Below, piece after piece: positions 16,101 through 22,182 of a DNA stretch of 42,109 nucleotides. The stretch covers positions 1 through 42,109 of IMG/VR virus record IMGVR_UViG_3300009102_000068, one strand, 5' to 3'. A model generated the notes under the pieces. The model was not told the origin of the DNA, made no database searches, and saw nothing but the letters and a program-made list of their open reading frames with translations. The DNA comes from a virus. The translations under genes were made by a program, and so were the position numbers. How positions within the stretch are numbered: the first letter of the stretch is position 1; every line of letters begins with the position of its first letter.

Positions 16101-17293
16101 TCAGGGGCCATGCGCTGTCTGCGAAGCAGATTGGAAGGCTCCTGTACGGCATCGAACAAGGTGCCACCGGGTTGCTGCGTAGGCACAACGGTTTGCTCTC
16201 CAGCGGCAAGCGGTTGCCCTTCCATGGTAGGCGCTGGCTCTCCCATCCTCGCGCCACCCCTAAAGAGTCGTCCGGGGCCGGCTCCGGGAATGTCGTAGCC
16301 GGGAGCTTCGGGCAAGAGTCCTCTTACCCCTGGCTCGGGTGTTGTGCCGCGCATATAAATGCCCTGTGTGCTGACAGGGCCGCGTACACCTGGCCGCTGA
16401 GTTGTGGTTGATTGCGGTAAAGCTCCCCCTGCCGGCGATCCTGCCAGCTCCGTGGGTCTGCCTGGGAACAGTGATCCTTCGTGAGCTGGCATCACTTCCA
16501 AGCCGGCACCTTGCTCGAAAACTACACGGGGCTCCGGCGGCACCCGTGGATCCACAACCATGGCCCGGCCAGTGGTCAATGGATGGGCGGCTCCAGCCTT
16601 CAGGGTGTGTCTCCCAATCGTCCCGGCCAAGCCTAACGAAGCTACGACTTGGGTTCCTACCTCAGTCGCTTTGCCGTACTCCCCTGCCTTGACGAGTTCC
16701 ACGATCTCAGGAGCTTCGATAATTGCGTGGCCGGCAATCTCTCCGGTGAAGCCTATGCCGATTAAGATTTTCAGCGTTTGGCTCACGGCGCTGGCCCCCA
16801 TGGCAACGCCTATCGTTGCGAGGGTCGTCGGTGTGGTGAAGCCTTCAACCACCTTGTTAATGCCGATGGCAAAGCCCCGCTCCATTTCGTAAGCCAAGCC
16901 CTGATCCGGCAAGTCGGGATAGGCCTTCTCGGCCATCGCACCAAAGGGGATAAGGGGCGTCTTTCGAGCTACGTCGAAGTCCTGTTGGATTGCCTCTCGC
17001 CTGGGCTGCGGGACACTCCCCAATGAGCCGCCGGCTATATCTGAGGGTGTGGCAAGGCGCGGATCCGGCGCGCTGGCCGCTGACGCTGCCCTGGCCTCGG
17101 GCGAAACTTCTGGACGTTTATAGTCCATATCGAACATGGATGGGGCTGGCGCGGGTTCACCTGGGGGCCACTTCATCGGCGGCTGTGCCTCGTCATACAA
17201 CCGCGCTGAGGCCTTATCTATCTCGGCCCGGCTCATTGTGTCAGGGAATTTAACGATCCCTACGCCGGGAATGTTTACCTGCTGTTGAGGCAT
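10181..17293 (-). CDS. Giant internal virion (ejection) protein
   Basis: At 2370 residues this is the largest gene of the window. The N-terminus (VNIPGVGIVKFPDTMSRAEI) matches a leader seen in many large phage virion proteins. Residues about 130-185 contain a hydrophobic stretch (TLATIGVAMGASA ... LKILIGIGF). Residues about 480-1530 are a long, charged, Pro-rich region punctuated by seven short EPxVxPE-type motifs. Residues about 1570-2300 form the conserved C-terminal part, including FNPATHGRNMVSN near 1930. This layout fits the ejection proteins of podoviruses, which leave the head at infection and form a channel. No lysozyme or transglycosylase motif was recognised. The ATG lies one base after the stop of the preceding gene. 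Confidence 0.8.
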   Translation of the reverse strand: MPQQQVNIPGVGIVKFPDTMSRAEIDKASARLYDEAQPPMKWPPGEPAPAPSMFDMDYKRPEVSPEARAASAASAPDPRLATPSDIAGGSLGSVPQPRREAIQQDFDVARKTPLIPFGAMAEKAYPDLPDQGLAYEMERGFAIGINKVVEGFTTPTTLATIGVAMGASAVSQTLKILIGIGFTGEIAGHAIIEAPEIVELVKAGEYGKATEVGTQVVASLGLAGTIGRHTLKAGAAHPLTTGRAMVVDPRVPPEPRVVFEQGAGLEVMPAHEGSLFPGRPTELAGSPAGGALPQSTTTQRPGVRGPVSTQGIYMRGTTPEPGVRGLLPEAPGYDIPGAGPGRLFRGGARMGEPAPTMEGQPLAAGEQTVVPTQQPGGTLFDAVQEPSNLLRRQRMAPDFVGPPEPPVRPEPGQRLLPPGPDVALPPGGGPMVTEVEPGTPGGLEPFRPGDVGRWGRPGDPARVREPGRFRVRETGDPSSDLLADEPTVRPEGLPPESTAVVPRETTELDLGEAIDRRAEEGGPVKIVKPYKTRWEIGQDWYKENSMERDIVDEGGMKLDMSVQEEAAMVMPNLGARGDARSRNMFDPIRTLKGEGGHTPDQMFHILQDNGKIPKNWDQSDFMAAMSDRSPGSKGTFPNVEDADVFDQLDAANERMRPEGFEPGAPERLVPDVTQRAPLDTRALGEPPRTVEEAEADWLRNRKDIEEQRGRSMEADSRIDTLLVKNDLARQRNLDRLQPPKPATSGPGFEAEPKADIPPKPKDTIRGDELRKETFEEMEARQEAMDKGFEDQINAFREGYGEVGFQVPMRGEGRYAILHESTRPEEGAWQTSYFDDRGPSGHHMSGSWLDAVTDLQSQFRVDLSEARVKGQPNLDRAATDMKGYDLEVEEARNRSLRGEAADPFRKATEAPAEPPDEFPERVGLKVEEPKVEPEGPDLDRLRQAGAGRMKEPTVKKEAPETEFERGREAKQEKLTRVEAWEAELAEAKATKPSTELGGPRDKLEFPMEEGETPEVQDYWRGNAEEYGALSDLVDRITFRDLSPSERTRAEKVYDAALERLDEIDQGAAELQEATELGPKAVAEATGLIVKRAEGFDQADGEWGVFRRDRDGKDAMLAQFKTETDARWWLDQQGKRKAEPSQFAVDDRVIWKDKFGTVQKVGGGLVDQVRVQMDDGRLIDIMKDEVSPAPPKISSEPGKTMGEVEAEPKVEPEGGPAHPVPPEGFPDKGLIERARHYEDQGWKITKTPKKVQWGASYQGGSRIVFGTKPAAVKYVEDLLAQEASEGVTHKSAAELKADVDAEADALREPKEGKVLFEDDPNVNLFVEDLKGEKPAPQWKIKKTRGGDWGVYKDGNLQIRKATEAEAAESMRGIQQSGEEGGFTYTEEQADPGRKAGRDFWKSPPEEEAEPTVKPERQVEIVGAKGFERENKLADDKAKLENILSARPDQNTAAGRKLIKDLGRREKILRDAIAEQERLLRNDPEQAGMFGEAEPPLFAAEPQVKPEVPKEEREGLYSEEPKVEPEGKKPPTVAKEEKAGPTSHASDYVDSLVQGASKPGSPITTEVAGFAKAYLNWKLGDQKKSAPRLAGTMAKSVKGLIDQLVEADKPKKPKGPPGQSTLHANPIGFMMDVWSKEYGPKLHKYLLSTEEPYGLVVKPLPEFLKWLFLTRHRQPPEWVEAHQQWEWKTSEGATESFKLGQQLTQKLTQAEQLKLGDMLRGEATEADLRSMRDNPRWNEAIDAVKIARARFDSWGAQAALQGLLSEETFFKNYGKYMPRLYRRWEVDYDAQLAKYGAKKPTRMDMDRWKKREDIPEEVRVLMGEIKEPGYPVAKGLSQIIHDVETAKLFNKVADHPDWTLEPEKFWDLGKDPNQYTKMPVDPKLGRLSGKYVNKYIASVLNQMVKDRGQYHKVTRALVSEWKFNKVIFNPATHGRNMVSNTMLAYLSGLPPWRVDIYSKAMMELWQQKGPHYDAAKAQGLFSTTFAKGELNQLVDAWNSTSGGFYDRIAGMADHFAKGEIAEGLGKIRPSSWKVGQRAAKIYQGEEAWFKLAKFIQETENGATPKAAAQAAQKALFDYTEVPPFVEWARTSPVGAPFITFTWKALPQIIETGITHPWRLGGLVATIYAMEEGARLAMGIDEEQMAFIKRIQPDRMKGNPLGLGPKALLLPYKDKYGQLMFLDLTYILPWGDVGETGATGILQGTPGYAGPLRAIAEVMLNTSAFTGSEIYDPNDSTKEKVQAVSDYLYKFAMPSLAPAIPGVTKGGWGFERLWASVTGKEDYFGRTSSPGTAFASAIVGMKTNPMDPPIELFFRKKDFEQAFDDLQANAFRIRNHKGLSIEEKQKQLAIIQDKGRKLRQAADTMIRGPQSESK

Positions 17294-17294
17294 C

Positions 17295-18518
17295 TTATTC
17301 GGCTCTGCCTGTTGCCGGGTTGTACTCCAACACTCGACCTTCTCCCGGCCCTGGTTCGATAGTCCCGCTTCTCAGCCGTTCTTTTCGTTGTCCCGCTTCG
17401 CGGTCAATTTCTACAAGTTCCGCTTCCAGGGCTGCTTCTGCTTCTGTTTCTGATTCCGTTCCGGGTAGTGGTGCAAAGAAGGCGTTTTTGTTGTTCTCAT
17501 AATTCCTTCGGGCCAGGCGCTTCTGATCCGAGGCCCATTGGTCAATTCTGGCAATATCCTCCGCTGTGATTTGGGCTACTCTGTCCCTGGTCCCTGTGGA
17601 GCGTTGCGGTCCCTGGTAGATGATATTTCCAAACTCATCGAATCGGTTGGCTGGCCTTTCCTCGTAATACGAATCGCTGCGAGGGACGTTGATAAGGCCC
17701 CCATCAGCATCAAAACCGGGAACGGAAGTCTCAAGGCCGCGACGACGACGAAATTGGGTAATTGCCTGATCCCTGTCCAGGGCGGTCATATCCTCCTTCG
17801 TTCTGCCAGGGTTGTTTTCCAGCCAGTAGTTGTAGGCTTCATTCGCCTGGAATTCCCATTGGGATCCCCCGCCGAAAAGGTTGGTATCCTCGTAAATCAT
17901 CTTCCTGGCAACGGGATCCCACACGCCAGCTCCACGGGCAACCGCAAACGGCGCGGTTTCCTCGACTTGGTTTGCGCGTTTTTGTTCCTCAAGTTCTTCA
18001 GCCGACAGATTGAACTTGTCGGCGGCCATCATATCGTCAAAATAGTCGGACCATTCGCCCTGGCGCGCTGAGTAGGCTCCCAACTCCCTGGCATAATCGG
18101 CCTCTGCCCGGCGTTCAGGTTCGCGGAAGAAAGCGTCAGCCGTTTGCGCTCCCATGCCCTGAAGTTGGGCGCCCCCAGACAGGCCAATTCCCAAGAGAGC
18201 TTTTTTCCATCCCATCGGCTCCGGTCTTTCGTAGGTGGGCATCTGGATTCGCGCTTCGGGAGCTTGCGGCATTTGCGCCCTTGCCTGTGTCGGGTAACGT
18301 GCTTGAGGGGAGAAGTCAGGGGTAGGCAGCGTCATGCCCAAGTTCGCTCTACTGGCCTCTTTCTGTTCCATCGTCATGGGGTTGAAGGACGGGTCAAGTT
18401 TCTTGCGCTGTAGAACGGGCGTCCCGCCGAAAGGCGGGTCCAGGCCAACGCCCGATCTGCTTAAAGTGTGACCGATGGTTGTTCCCTGCGGCCAGTATTG
18501 TTGTTCTCTCTGCGGCAT
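17295..18518 (-). CDS. Probable internal virion protein
   Basis: This is a 407-residue protein. It has a Pro/Gln/Met-rich N-terminal region, a short hydrophobic stretch (KKALLGIGLSGGAQLQGMGAQ, about 104-124), helical middle segments with many Arg and Glu residues, and a charged C-terminus. AGGGGGT lies just upstream of the ATG. It is placed between the coiled-coil protein and the giant ejection protein, as internal virion proteins are in T7-like phages. Similarity beyond position and composition was not recognised. Confidence 0.65.
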   Translation of the reverse strand: MPQREQQYWPQGTTIGHTLSRSGVGLDPPFGGTPVLQRKKLDPSFNPMTMEQKEASRANLGMTLPTPDFSPQARYPTQARAQMPQAPEARIQMPTYERPEPMGWKKALLGIGLSGGAQLQGMGAQTADAFFREPERRAEADYARELGAYSARQGEWSDYFDDMMAADKFNLSAEELEEQKRANQVEETAPFAVARGAGVWDPVARKMIYEDTNLFGGGSQWEFQANEAYNYWLENNPGRTKEDMTALDRDQAITQFRRRRGLETSVPGFDADGGLINVPRSDSYYEERPANRFDEFGNIIYQGPQRSTGTRDRVAQITAEDIARIDQWASDQKRLARRNYENNKNAFFAPLPGTESETEAEAALEAELVEIDREAGQRKERLRSGTIEPGPGEGRVLEYNPATGRAE

Positions 18519-18527
18519 CTTTACCCC

Positions 18528-19172
18528 CTATCTTGATCCGAAGTAGGCCCCGGCAGCGGAAGAAGCCCCGCCGATGATTGGGCTCGCAATAGTTTCCCAC
18601 TTGCCAGGCTCGATACCGGCGGCGTGTGCGCCGAGGGCGTCTGTGCCTCTACCGAGCTGCGACATTAAGAGCTGAGTGTCGATCCCAAAGAGTGATCCGA
18701 GGCCGCCGAGGCCGCCCATCAGTCGTTTCAATTTCTCACCCTCAAGCCAGCCCATGCGGCTGAATTCCGTTTCGCTCTCTCTCTGGGTCAGGTCGGATTC
18801 GGTCCTGCGGGTAATGTCAGCTACCCCCCTCGACTTGCCACGGGCCAGCTCGGCCTGTTGGGCTCCGTAGCCGGCCTGGTTCCGGGTACGCGCCAAGCGT
18901 TGCTCTCCAACGTCCTGGGCTTCCTCCCATGGAAGGCGCGCACTCCTGATACTGGTCGAAAGGATATTCTCTCGCTGTTGAGGCGTGAACAGCTTGGCCT
19001 GATAACCCTCTGGCTCGTAGCCGAAACTCTCGTTGTAGAGCCTCAGATACTCCGGCATGAGGGTGTCCCTGGCCTCTTTTTGTAAGGTCCTCTGCCGATC
19101 CGTTTCTTCCCTCTGATAATCGAATTCATCCCTGGAGAGTTCTCGTTGTTCTTTTGCCCCTTTACGTCCCAT
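18528..19172 (-). CDS. Coiled-coil internal virion protein
   Basis: This is a 214-residue protein. The first 150 residues are Glu/Arg/Gln-rich and should be alpha-helical. The C-terminal 50 residues are Gly/Ala/Ser-rich (GGLGGLGSLFGI ... IIGGASSAAGAYFG) and could insert in a membrane. This build resembles the small ejection proteins of podoviruses (T7 gp14-like position). The ATG follows an AAAGGAGC site and overlaps the previous gene by 11 bases. Confidence 0.65.
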   Translation of the reverse strand: MGRKGAKEQRELSRDEFDYQREETDRQRTLQKEARDTLMPEYLRLYNESFGYEPEGYQAKLFTPQQRENILSTSIRSARLPWEEAQDVGEQRLARTRNQAGYGAQQAELARGKSRGVADITRRTESDLTQRESETEFSRMGWLEGEKLKRLMGGLGGLGSLFGIDTQLLMSQLGRGTDALGAHAAGIEPGKWETIASPIIGGASSAAGAYFGSR

Positions 19173-19578
19173 TTCTAAGCTCCTTTACATAGACCGGCCA
19201 TTCCTCTTTCTCAAACCCGGCAGCCCGGACCCTGCGGCTGTAGCTGATAGCGATTTCGTCCGGGATTCGCAGCCAAGCCTGGTGGATCCCTCGCAAAATC
19301 AAAGATTGCTCGAGTAAACGGTACAGCCGAGCGCCCAGATCCAGCCTGTCACCTGGCCCCCGCCAAGTAGGATCATTGAAACTGGTGATCTCGGCTGACA
19401 GCCGCGCCAGCATGACGATCTTGGCTTGGTCGTCGTCATCGGTCTGAACGATTGAAACGAAGCCGTTGGTTCCCTGGTTTAAGGCCGTGGGGAAGTTCTC
19501 CCCCTCGAAACGGCGCTGACCAAACATCTTTTTCAGGTCCGACAAGTCCTGCTCCTTGTAGGTTCGGATTGTCTCCAT
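19162..19578 (-). CDS. GNAT-like small virion-cluster protein
   Basis: This is a 138-residue protein. The pattern IRTYKEQDLSDLKKMF at the start, a central strand, a helix LYRLLEQSLILRG and a late AAGFEKEEWPVY resemble the acetyltransferase (GNAT) fold in order. T7 gp13, an internal virion protein, is often described as GNAT-like and sits at the same place. The acetyl-CoA loop (Q/RxxGxG/A) is not clear, so enzyme activity is doubtful. Confidence 0.55.
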   Translation of the reverse strand: METIRTYKEQDLSDLKKMFGQRRFEGENFPTALNQGTNGFVSIVQTDDDDQAKIVMLARLSAEITSFNDPTWRGPGDRLDLGARLYRLLEQSLILRGIHQAWLRIPDEIAISYSRRVRAAGFEKEEWPVYVKELRNGT

Positions 19579-19579
19579 C

Positions 19580-19876
19580 CTACAGAGTTCCCCCGATCAA
19601 CAGTTTGAAAATCTCGTCACGTTCTTCCTCCGTATAGATCCTACCGCTTGGCCCCGCTGTCTTGGCCATCAGTTCTTCCAGGCGAGTGGGGATGGGCGTT
19701 GGCTTCGGGATATACGCCAGGGTGGTGGGATCCCACATTACCGCGCTCAGGTCAGGGGGATTCGGTTGCTCTACGAAGTCAAGGTGCGCTGGCATCGGAT
19801 CCGCAAGCTGCGCCCTGGCGTGGGTGCTGCTGTAGGCGGCTCCGGTGGCTTTAACATAGACGGTGAAAAAGGGCAT
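19580..19876 (-). CDS. Hypothetical small virion-cluster protein
   Basis: This is a 98-residue protein with an N-terminal beta part (FFTVYVKATGAAYSS), a Pro-rich middle and a C-terminal helix (YTEEERDEIFKLLIG). AGGGG lies about ten bases upstream of the ATG. It lies between the appendage-domain genes and the ejection genes. No family recognised. Confidence 0.6.
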   Translation of the reverse strand: MPFFTVYVKATGAAYSSTHARAQLADPMPAHLDFVEQPNPPDLSAVMWDPTTLAYIPKPTPIPTRLEELMAKTAGPSGRIYTEEERDEIFKLLIGGTL

Positions 19877-19891
19877 GGTGTTGTTTCCCCT

Positions 19892-20305
19892 CTATATGGG
19901 CTTCTCTATGAGCCTGAACTGTACCAAGTTTTTAGCCGGATTGGGACTTACGCTGCCAGTGGCGATGCTACAGCTAACTCGCACTCCCTGGTTGAACACC
20001 CATGGAAGGCCCATTCCATTCCAGTACCCGCCTTCCCGTATTGTGGAGTTCTGGCAGTTTGGGACTCTGCACATTACGACACTCTCACCCCCCGCTGGAC
20101 CCGTGTAAATGTTCATCTTCATCAGTCGTCCCTCAGTGATGTTTGGGGGTGTTGGGTCGAAATTGGGGATCGTATTGAAGAAAATCCACAGCCACCCTGA
20201 TTTCCTGACTGTCGAAGCAAACAGTTCCTCGATAGCCCCCTGAGTGTCTCCCGGTCCCGCGAGGACAAAAACGACTGGACTGGCTTCATTCAGATAATTC
20301 GACAT
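19892..20305 (-). CDS. Appendage-domain protein C (one domain)
   Basis: This 137-residue protein starts at 20305 in a TAATG overlap with the preceding gene. It contains the motif NIYTGPAGGE followed by a GVRVSCSI strand, the same motif order found in its two upstream neighbours. It is probably a beta-sandwich virion module. The three adjacent genes appear to be products of duplication. Confidence 0.62.
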   Translation of the reverse strand: MSNYLNEASPVVFVLAGPGDTQGAIEELFASTVRKSGWLWIFFNTIPNFDPTPPNITEGRLMKMNIYTGPAGGESVVMCRVPNCQNSTIREGGYWNGMGLPWVFNQGVRVSCSIATGSVSPNPAKNLVQFRLIEKPI

Positions 20306-21087
20306 TATTGCGGTGGATACTCCCACGCGACAGCTTTGAATATATTGGTACGATTGCCACCCGATTCTTTCCCTCTCACTGAGAGCCGTTCCCCGGCATC
20401 AAAGGACACGGGGCCGCACCATGCTACGCTTTGCTCTTGAAGCGTAAAAATCATTTGCTTGGCACCCCCCATTTCACCCAATCGGTCAAACTCCGTTCCC
20501 GAAGATCCGGTCATCAGATCCCAATTCGTAAACTTATTCGAGTTCAGTTGTAAATTTTCCCAGAGGATAATCATGTAGTCGAGCTTGTGAGGCAGAGAGG
20601 CGATCACTTCCACAATCGGCCCATCTGAGCCATCGCCGGGTTCAAAGATGGTGCGCGGCAGGATTAGCGTGTTGACCGGGCTGCCCTTGGGCATCGGAGT
20701 GTCGGTGATGCACAGATTGTGGACCCGGTAGGTGATGGGCGCATTTACACTGTTCGTTCGTATGCGGAGCGAAATTCTACTGCCACCGGGGATATTCACG
20801 GGCAGAAAGAAGTTTTGGGCGTTCAGTGTTGCGCCACCGGAGTTCCAGAAGTAAGAATCCGCGTAATCGGAAACCTCGAACCCGGCTGGCCCCGTGGCTA
20901 TGTCAAACTGTACCTCCTGGTCATTACGGTCAGCACTCGCCCCTGAGTAATTCCCCAAAGCAATCCAGATCCACTTGGCATCGAACTGCGTGTTCGCAAT
21001 CGCCTCGACGTAAGCCCCATGAACGTCCTGCACTCCCGAGATAAGGTTGAAGGTGCCGCCCGAATTTTGCTGCTGCATATTAGCCAT
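20305..21087 (-). CDS. Appendage-domain protein B (two domains)
   Basis: This 260-residue protein has two similar halves. The first has FDIATGPAGFEV and IPGGSRISLR. The second has DLMTGSSGTEFD and FDAGERLSVR. Each half looks like a beta-rich domain of about 120 residues. The same motifs occur once in each flanking gene. The likely role is in a tail or host-contact appendage, by position after the nozzle-like protein. Confidence 0.62.
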   Translation of the reverse strand: MANMQQQNSGGTFNLISGVQDVHGAYVEAIANTQFDAKWIWIALGNYSGASADRNDQEVQFDIATGPAGFEVSDYADSYFWNSGGATLNAQNFFLPVNIPGGSRISLRIRTNSVNAPITYRVHNLCITDTPMPKGSPVNTLILPRTIFEPGDGSDGPIVEVIASLPHKLDYMIILWENLQLNSNKFTNWDLMTGSSGTEFDRLGEMGGAKQMIFTLQEQSVAWCGPVSFDAGERLSVRGKESGGNRTNIFKAVAWEYPPQ

Positions 21088-21090
21088 GAT

Positions 21091-21582
21091 TCAAGCCAAA
21101 AGATTGAGCATTACCAGGGATTTCTGAACGATAGTGGTGTTGTCTTTATGCCTGAGAGAGACACGGGATCCAGCGGGGATCCCACCTACAATCGGCCCGG
21201 TGTAGCAAGTCCCAAGGGCAGACCCGCCAGCCCCGATAAATCCACTCCACTGAAACGGGATCTCCGACACTACGGGAACCTCCACACCGGCTGCACCCAC
21301 CCCAATGTCGATTGCCGCTGTCCAGGTTTCGGTGATGAACACAAAGTACAGAACGCCAAAAGCGAACCAAGTATTCGCCCTGATCGTTGAGGCGATCCCT
21401 TCAACCCACGGCCCGTAGGTGTCAGCGGCAGCGTCCGACTCAATTTCAATGTATTCACTGAAACATTCCTGTTGAGACAACTCGGCAAGTTCATCAGGAA
21501 CAAACGGGATCGGGGCCGGGAACACTTGAAGGCTCGGCTGGCTCAACACTCCTGGGGGTAGCGGAAAGGTGTAGTTACTCAT
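21091..21582 (-). CDS. Appendage-domain protein A (one domain)
   Basis: This 163-residue protein starts at 21582 (MSNYTFPLPP), overlapping the previous stop by a few bases. It carries IDIGVGAAGVEV and IPAGSRVSLR, matching the motifs in the next two genes. The first 45 residues are Pro-rich and may attach it to the particle. Confidence 0.62.
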   Translation of the reverse strand: MSNYTFPLPPGVLSQPSLQVFPAPIPFVPDELAELSQQECFSEYIEIESDAAADTYGPWVEGIASTIRANTWFAFGVLYFVFITETWTAAIDIGVGAAGVEVPVVSEIPFQWSGFIGAGGSALGTCYTGPIVGGIPAGSRVSLRHKDNTTIVQKSLVMLNLLA

Positions 21583-21940
21583 TGGCCATGTGGGCCTCGC
21601 CGGCACTCAGGGTCATGGAAATGCTGTTTACCGTGTCGGCTGCGGCCTCGATCTCGTAGGTGTCACCTGGCCTGAATTTCAGGGACCAAATTTCAGTGTT
21701 CCCGGCGGCCAGTTTCCCGGCTGCCGCTGTCGCGGATCCCCTTAAAAAGTGTAGGTTGGCCGTGGGTATTCCGGTGGGCCGTATCTTCAGGTCATAGCCC
21801 ACATCGGCGGGGCTGAAGTTGCAAACAACAAGATCGAACTGAAGGATGATCCTTCCGGGAGACACCTTGTAAAGCCGCGCCAGGGTCAAGCCAAGCTCAA
21901 GCTGCGCCAAAGGCGGGTAGGAAACCTTGCGATCTCCCAT
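21575..21940 (-). CDS. Small beta-rich structural protein
   Basis: This is a 121-residue protein. Alternating strands (GRIILQFDLVVCNFSPADVGYD ends in a turn, later EIWSLKFRPGDTYEIEA) suggest a beta-sandwich of the kind used in tail assemblies. It starts in a TGATG overlap at 21940. No named family recognised. Confidence 0.62.
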   Translation of the reverse strand: MGDRKVSYPPLAQLELGLTLARLYKVSPGRIILQFDLVVCNFSPADVGYDLKIRPTGIPTANLHFLRGSATAAAGKLAAGNTEIWSLKFRPGDTYEIEAAADTVNSISMTLSAGEAHMANE

Positions 21941-22182
21941 CAGAACACCCCCGATACGAAGGTGTCGATCTCATGCGGTCCTTTCCATTCGGTGTTCGAT
22001 CCTGTCTCCTGCACGAAGGTCAGTACCTCGTTGTTGTTCCCATCAGAGTCCAGGCCAGTCACCCCGCCAGCCGCAATTACCGCCTTTTCATTCTCATTGA
22101 TGGCAACGACAAAGGACTTCAGAACCTCGTACAGCCGGGCCTGGTCGCGGAAGGATTCGATCATCGGTATGAGTAGAGGCAT
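21940..22182 (-). CDS. Hypothetical small structural-cluster protein
   Basis: This 80-residue protein has an N-terminal helix (MIESFRDQARLYEVLKSF) and a loop-rich acidic second half. It starts in a TAATG overlap with the nozzle-like gene, so it is translated in step with it. No family recognised. Confidence 0.6.
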   Translation of the reverse strand: MPLLIPMIESFRDQARLYEVLKSFVVAINENEKAVIAAGGVTGLDSDGNNNEVLTFVQETGSNTEWKGPHEIDTFVSGVF

